Source: Phylloscopus collybita
Lineage: Eukaryota; Chordata; Aves; Passeriformes; Phylloscopidae
NCBI GenBank assembly: GCA_027886175.1
Contig: JAJNNQ010000139.1
Span: forward strand, 1,178,001 to 1,242,000
DNA: 64,000 bases
Reading direction: 5' to 3'
The notes under the pieces were generated by a model. The model saw only the letters and a program-made list of their open reading frames with translations. It did no database searches and was not told the DNA's origin. The translations under genes and the position numbers were made by a program. Shown piece by piece: positions 62,380 through 64,000 of the stretch. The number at the start of each line of letters is the position of its first letter. The first letter of the stretch is position 1.

Positions 62380-62445
62380 ATTACTTCAAAATGAAAATGC
62401 ACGTTCTCCTGTGTGGCATTCAGACGTTTGCAGGAACATGAATGA

Positions 62446-62468
62446 TTTTGTTTGTTTGTTTGTGTTTG
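62446..62468 (+). repeat. (TTTG)n microsatellite
   Basis: Five to six imperfect TTTG units. It may serve as the GT-rich downstream element of the poly(A) signal at 62374. Confidence 0.8.
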
Positions 62469-62668
62469 ATAATATGGTTGAGAGATAGATAATTTCGGGG
62501 AGAATGATAGAGGATATCATAATATCATTTTAGGACACTTTAGGCATTTATGGTACAAATACCCTCTAATGTCAGAAGGTTAAAAGCACTAACACCAACA
62601 TGGCACCTCCTTAATTTTTAGCAGCAAAACTTGATCTTAAAACTTTGTTTTTCTGCTCCTACTAACTT

Positions 62669-62674
62669 AATAAA
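62669..62674 (+). terminator. Alternative polyadenylation signal
   Basis: AATAAA in AT-rich sequence about 300 bases after the first candidate. It could extend the BMP3 3' UTR. Confidence 0.3.
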
Positions 62675-62742
62675 GGAGTTTATCAGCTTTTGCTGCCCTT
62701 CACTGATACTCAAGGTCCTTAAAATTGGCTCTACTGTTCTAA

Positions 62743-62748
62743 AATAAA
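62743..62748 (+). terminator. Alternative polyadenylation signal
   Basis: AATAAA within AAAATAAATACAG, about 75 bases after the previous one, with no obvious GT-rich element close by. Confidence 0.25.
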
Positions 62749-62759
62749 TACAGATTTTA

Positions 62760-63820
62760 GACCTCCCTCATTCTCCCCAGACTAGAAACATGTGAATTGA
62801 TTTTTGATCTTCTTTCTTTGGGTTTCTGTGGCTTTTTAAGCTGCATGGAGAAGGTGTCTTTGGATATGGCACCCAGGGAATGGTGCTGGGAAGGGCAGGA
62901 TGGGAAGGAACTGCCCAGAAATCCAGAAGCAGCAGTGGACTGGGAGCTGATCCTGCCTCAGTCACACCCTTCTGGACAGTCTGTGTAATGCTAATATTCC
63001 TTTTTTCCTTCCTGAACATGGAGTCGGAGAAGAACAGAAGGCATTGCCTTGATGGAAAGGGGAACCCTAGGGAAAAACTGCTGCTCGTGTCCGCAGGGAG
63101 GAGAGGGAAGAGCCCGAGAGAATCTTGGCTGGCTGAGGGGCACTTGTGTCCCCTGTGGAACAGAGCCCTGCATCTCCTCAGACCTGCTGGTTTGCAGGAC
63201 AGTTGGGACACCTTTTGCTGCCGCTTTGGCTCTTAAGAACTGGAGATCCGTGCATTTCTGGATGGTTTCCATAGGCTCTCCTGTTTTGTAGGAGCTGCAC
63301 GGTGAGGTAGGAATTTTGAGGGAGGCCCTGGCAAAGCTGCCAGCAGCGAGGAACGTGGAGCATCCGGGGGGTTTCTCCCACCTGAGTTCATCCTGGAGCG
63401 TGCTGGGTGTCCTGCTGGATGTTTAAGCTGGGTTTGGGGCGTTCTCCTGCAGGCCCAGCTCCAACTGCTGCCCCTGGGGCCAGGCCTTGCTGTGTCCCGG
63501 CACTAAAGCCGGCAGCTGGCTGTGCTTTTCCAGCCCTTGAATGCCACGGGCAATCCCAGATTCCCGGAGCTCCCCGGCGCACAGCCTGGCCTCGCTCCCT
63601 GGGAGTTGCGCTTCAGTCTGCTTGAGCCAAGGATGTCCTGCCCAGGTTTGGAACTGTATTCCTGGTTTTTTTTCCTCTTCAGGTAGTTGGCAAAAAAGGA
63701 GAGAGCCAAGGAAGCCAGGCCAGTGGAAGGCCTTGTCCCAGTCCAAGGTTCCCACTTTTGTCTCCGACTCCTGGAGAATTGCTTGGCCATGACCAGAGGC
63801 TGTCAGTTGGATTTCCCGCC
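62760..63820. other. Unique sequence without a recognised gene
   Basis: About 1 kb of single-copy DNA, GC-rich at 63.4-63.6 kb. Open frames of 60-150 codons occur on both strands and overlap, with low-complexity Pro/Ser/Gly content. None resembles a known protein, so I do not call them. In mammals BMP3 and PRKG2 lie tail to tail, so a minus-strand 3' UTR here is possible, but I see nothing that shows it. Confidence 0.5.
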
Positions 63821-63827
63821 TATTCCA

Positions 63828-63900
63828 AATAAATCGTTGCTTTCAGCTGGAGTATGTTCCTGGTGTCATCCTCCTCCTCCTCCATGGATTTGTAAATAAA
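63828..63900 (+). terminator. Pair of AATAAA signals flanking a CTC run
   Basis: AATAAA at 63828-63833 and 63895-63900, with a short CCT/CTC run between them near 63870. The second is followed by T- and GT-rich sequence (GAATTTTGTTATTCC). This could be the 3' end of an unidentified plus-strand transcript, but no exon upstream is recognisable. Confidence 0.25.
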
Positions 63901-64000
63901 GTTCCTGACGTTTGCCAAGTTGAATTTTGTTATTCCAGCAATTGTGGTGGCTCTTTTGTTCTATTGAAACTTCCCAGCTCTGCTAAGAGCTTCAGATGTC

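Larger units (their letters stand above)
60784..62400 (+). other. BMP3: Probable BMP3 3' UTR
   Basis: Starts at the stop codon and carries a run of A at about 60939, a CR1 fragment, and an AATAAA at 62374 followed by GT-rich sequence. No other reading frame here looks coding. The 3' end is inferred from the signal alone. Confidence 0.6.

Overview
The window is vertebrate nuclear DNA, almost certainly from a bird. A CR1 LINE 3' fragment, a solo LTR of an endogenous retrovirus, and one exon of a BMP3-like TGF-beta family gene support this. A songbird is possible, because the main satellite has a 191-bp period, but I could not compare it with any reference. About 93% of the window is tandem satellite, and only the last ~4.5 kb is ordinary single-copy sequence.

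Layout. 1-7510 is a GC-rich satellite with an exact 499-bp period. It runs in one direction to about 5964 and then in the opposite direction to 7510. It is cut by the left edge, so the true array is longer. At 7502-7511 it joins a second, unrelated satellite through the shared word CTGGGAGA. 7511-52838 is a divergent satellite of about 228 monomers in two length classes, 191 bp and 202 bp; they differ by an 11-bp internal duplication. Blocks of many monomers have been copied: a ~1178-bp six-monomer period at two places, 2739- and 3525-bp modules at 23.8-33.0 kb, and 4-5 kb blocks at 7.5, 18.9 and 33.0 kb. A 368-bp solo LTR with a 6-bp target duplication interrupts the array at 39888-40255. At 52838/52839 the satellite flips orientation and continues inverted to about 59471.

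59475-59834 is a 21-bp minisatellite with G-runs on the minus strand. Unique sequence follows, then a splice acceptor and a 63-codon terminal exon ending in the CXCX carboxyl terminus of a TGF-beta family cystine knot (60592-60783), matching BMP3. Its 3' UTR carries the CR1 fragment and probably ends at the AATAAA at 62374. The rest, to 64000, is unique sequence with no gene I recognise and some possible poly(A) signals.

Function. The window is structural heterochromatin, possibly centromeric or pericentromeric, abutting the 3' end of one signalling gene. No upstream BMP3 exon is present. Either the satellites lie in BMP3 intron 2, or this exon is a stranded or duplicated fragment, or the assembly is joined wrongly. 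Three substitutions at normally hydrophobic positions of the exon, one in the near-invariant CCVP motif, make its functional state uncertain. The many open frames over the satellites are by-products of repetition, not genes.
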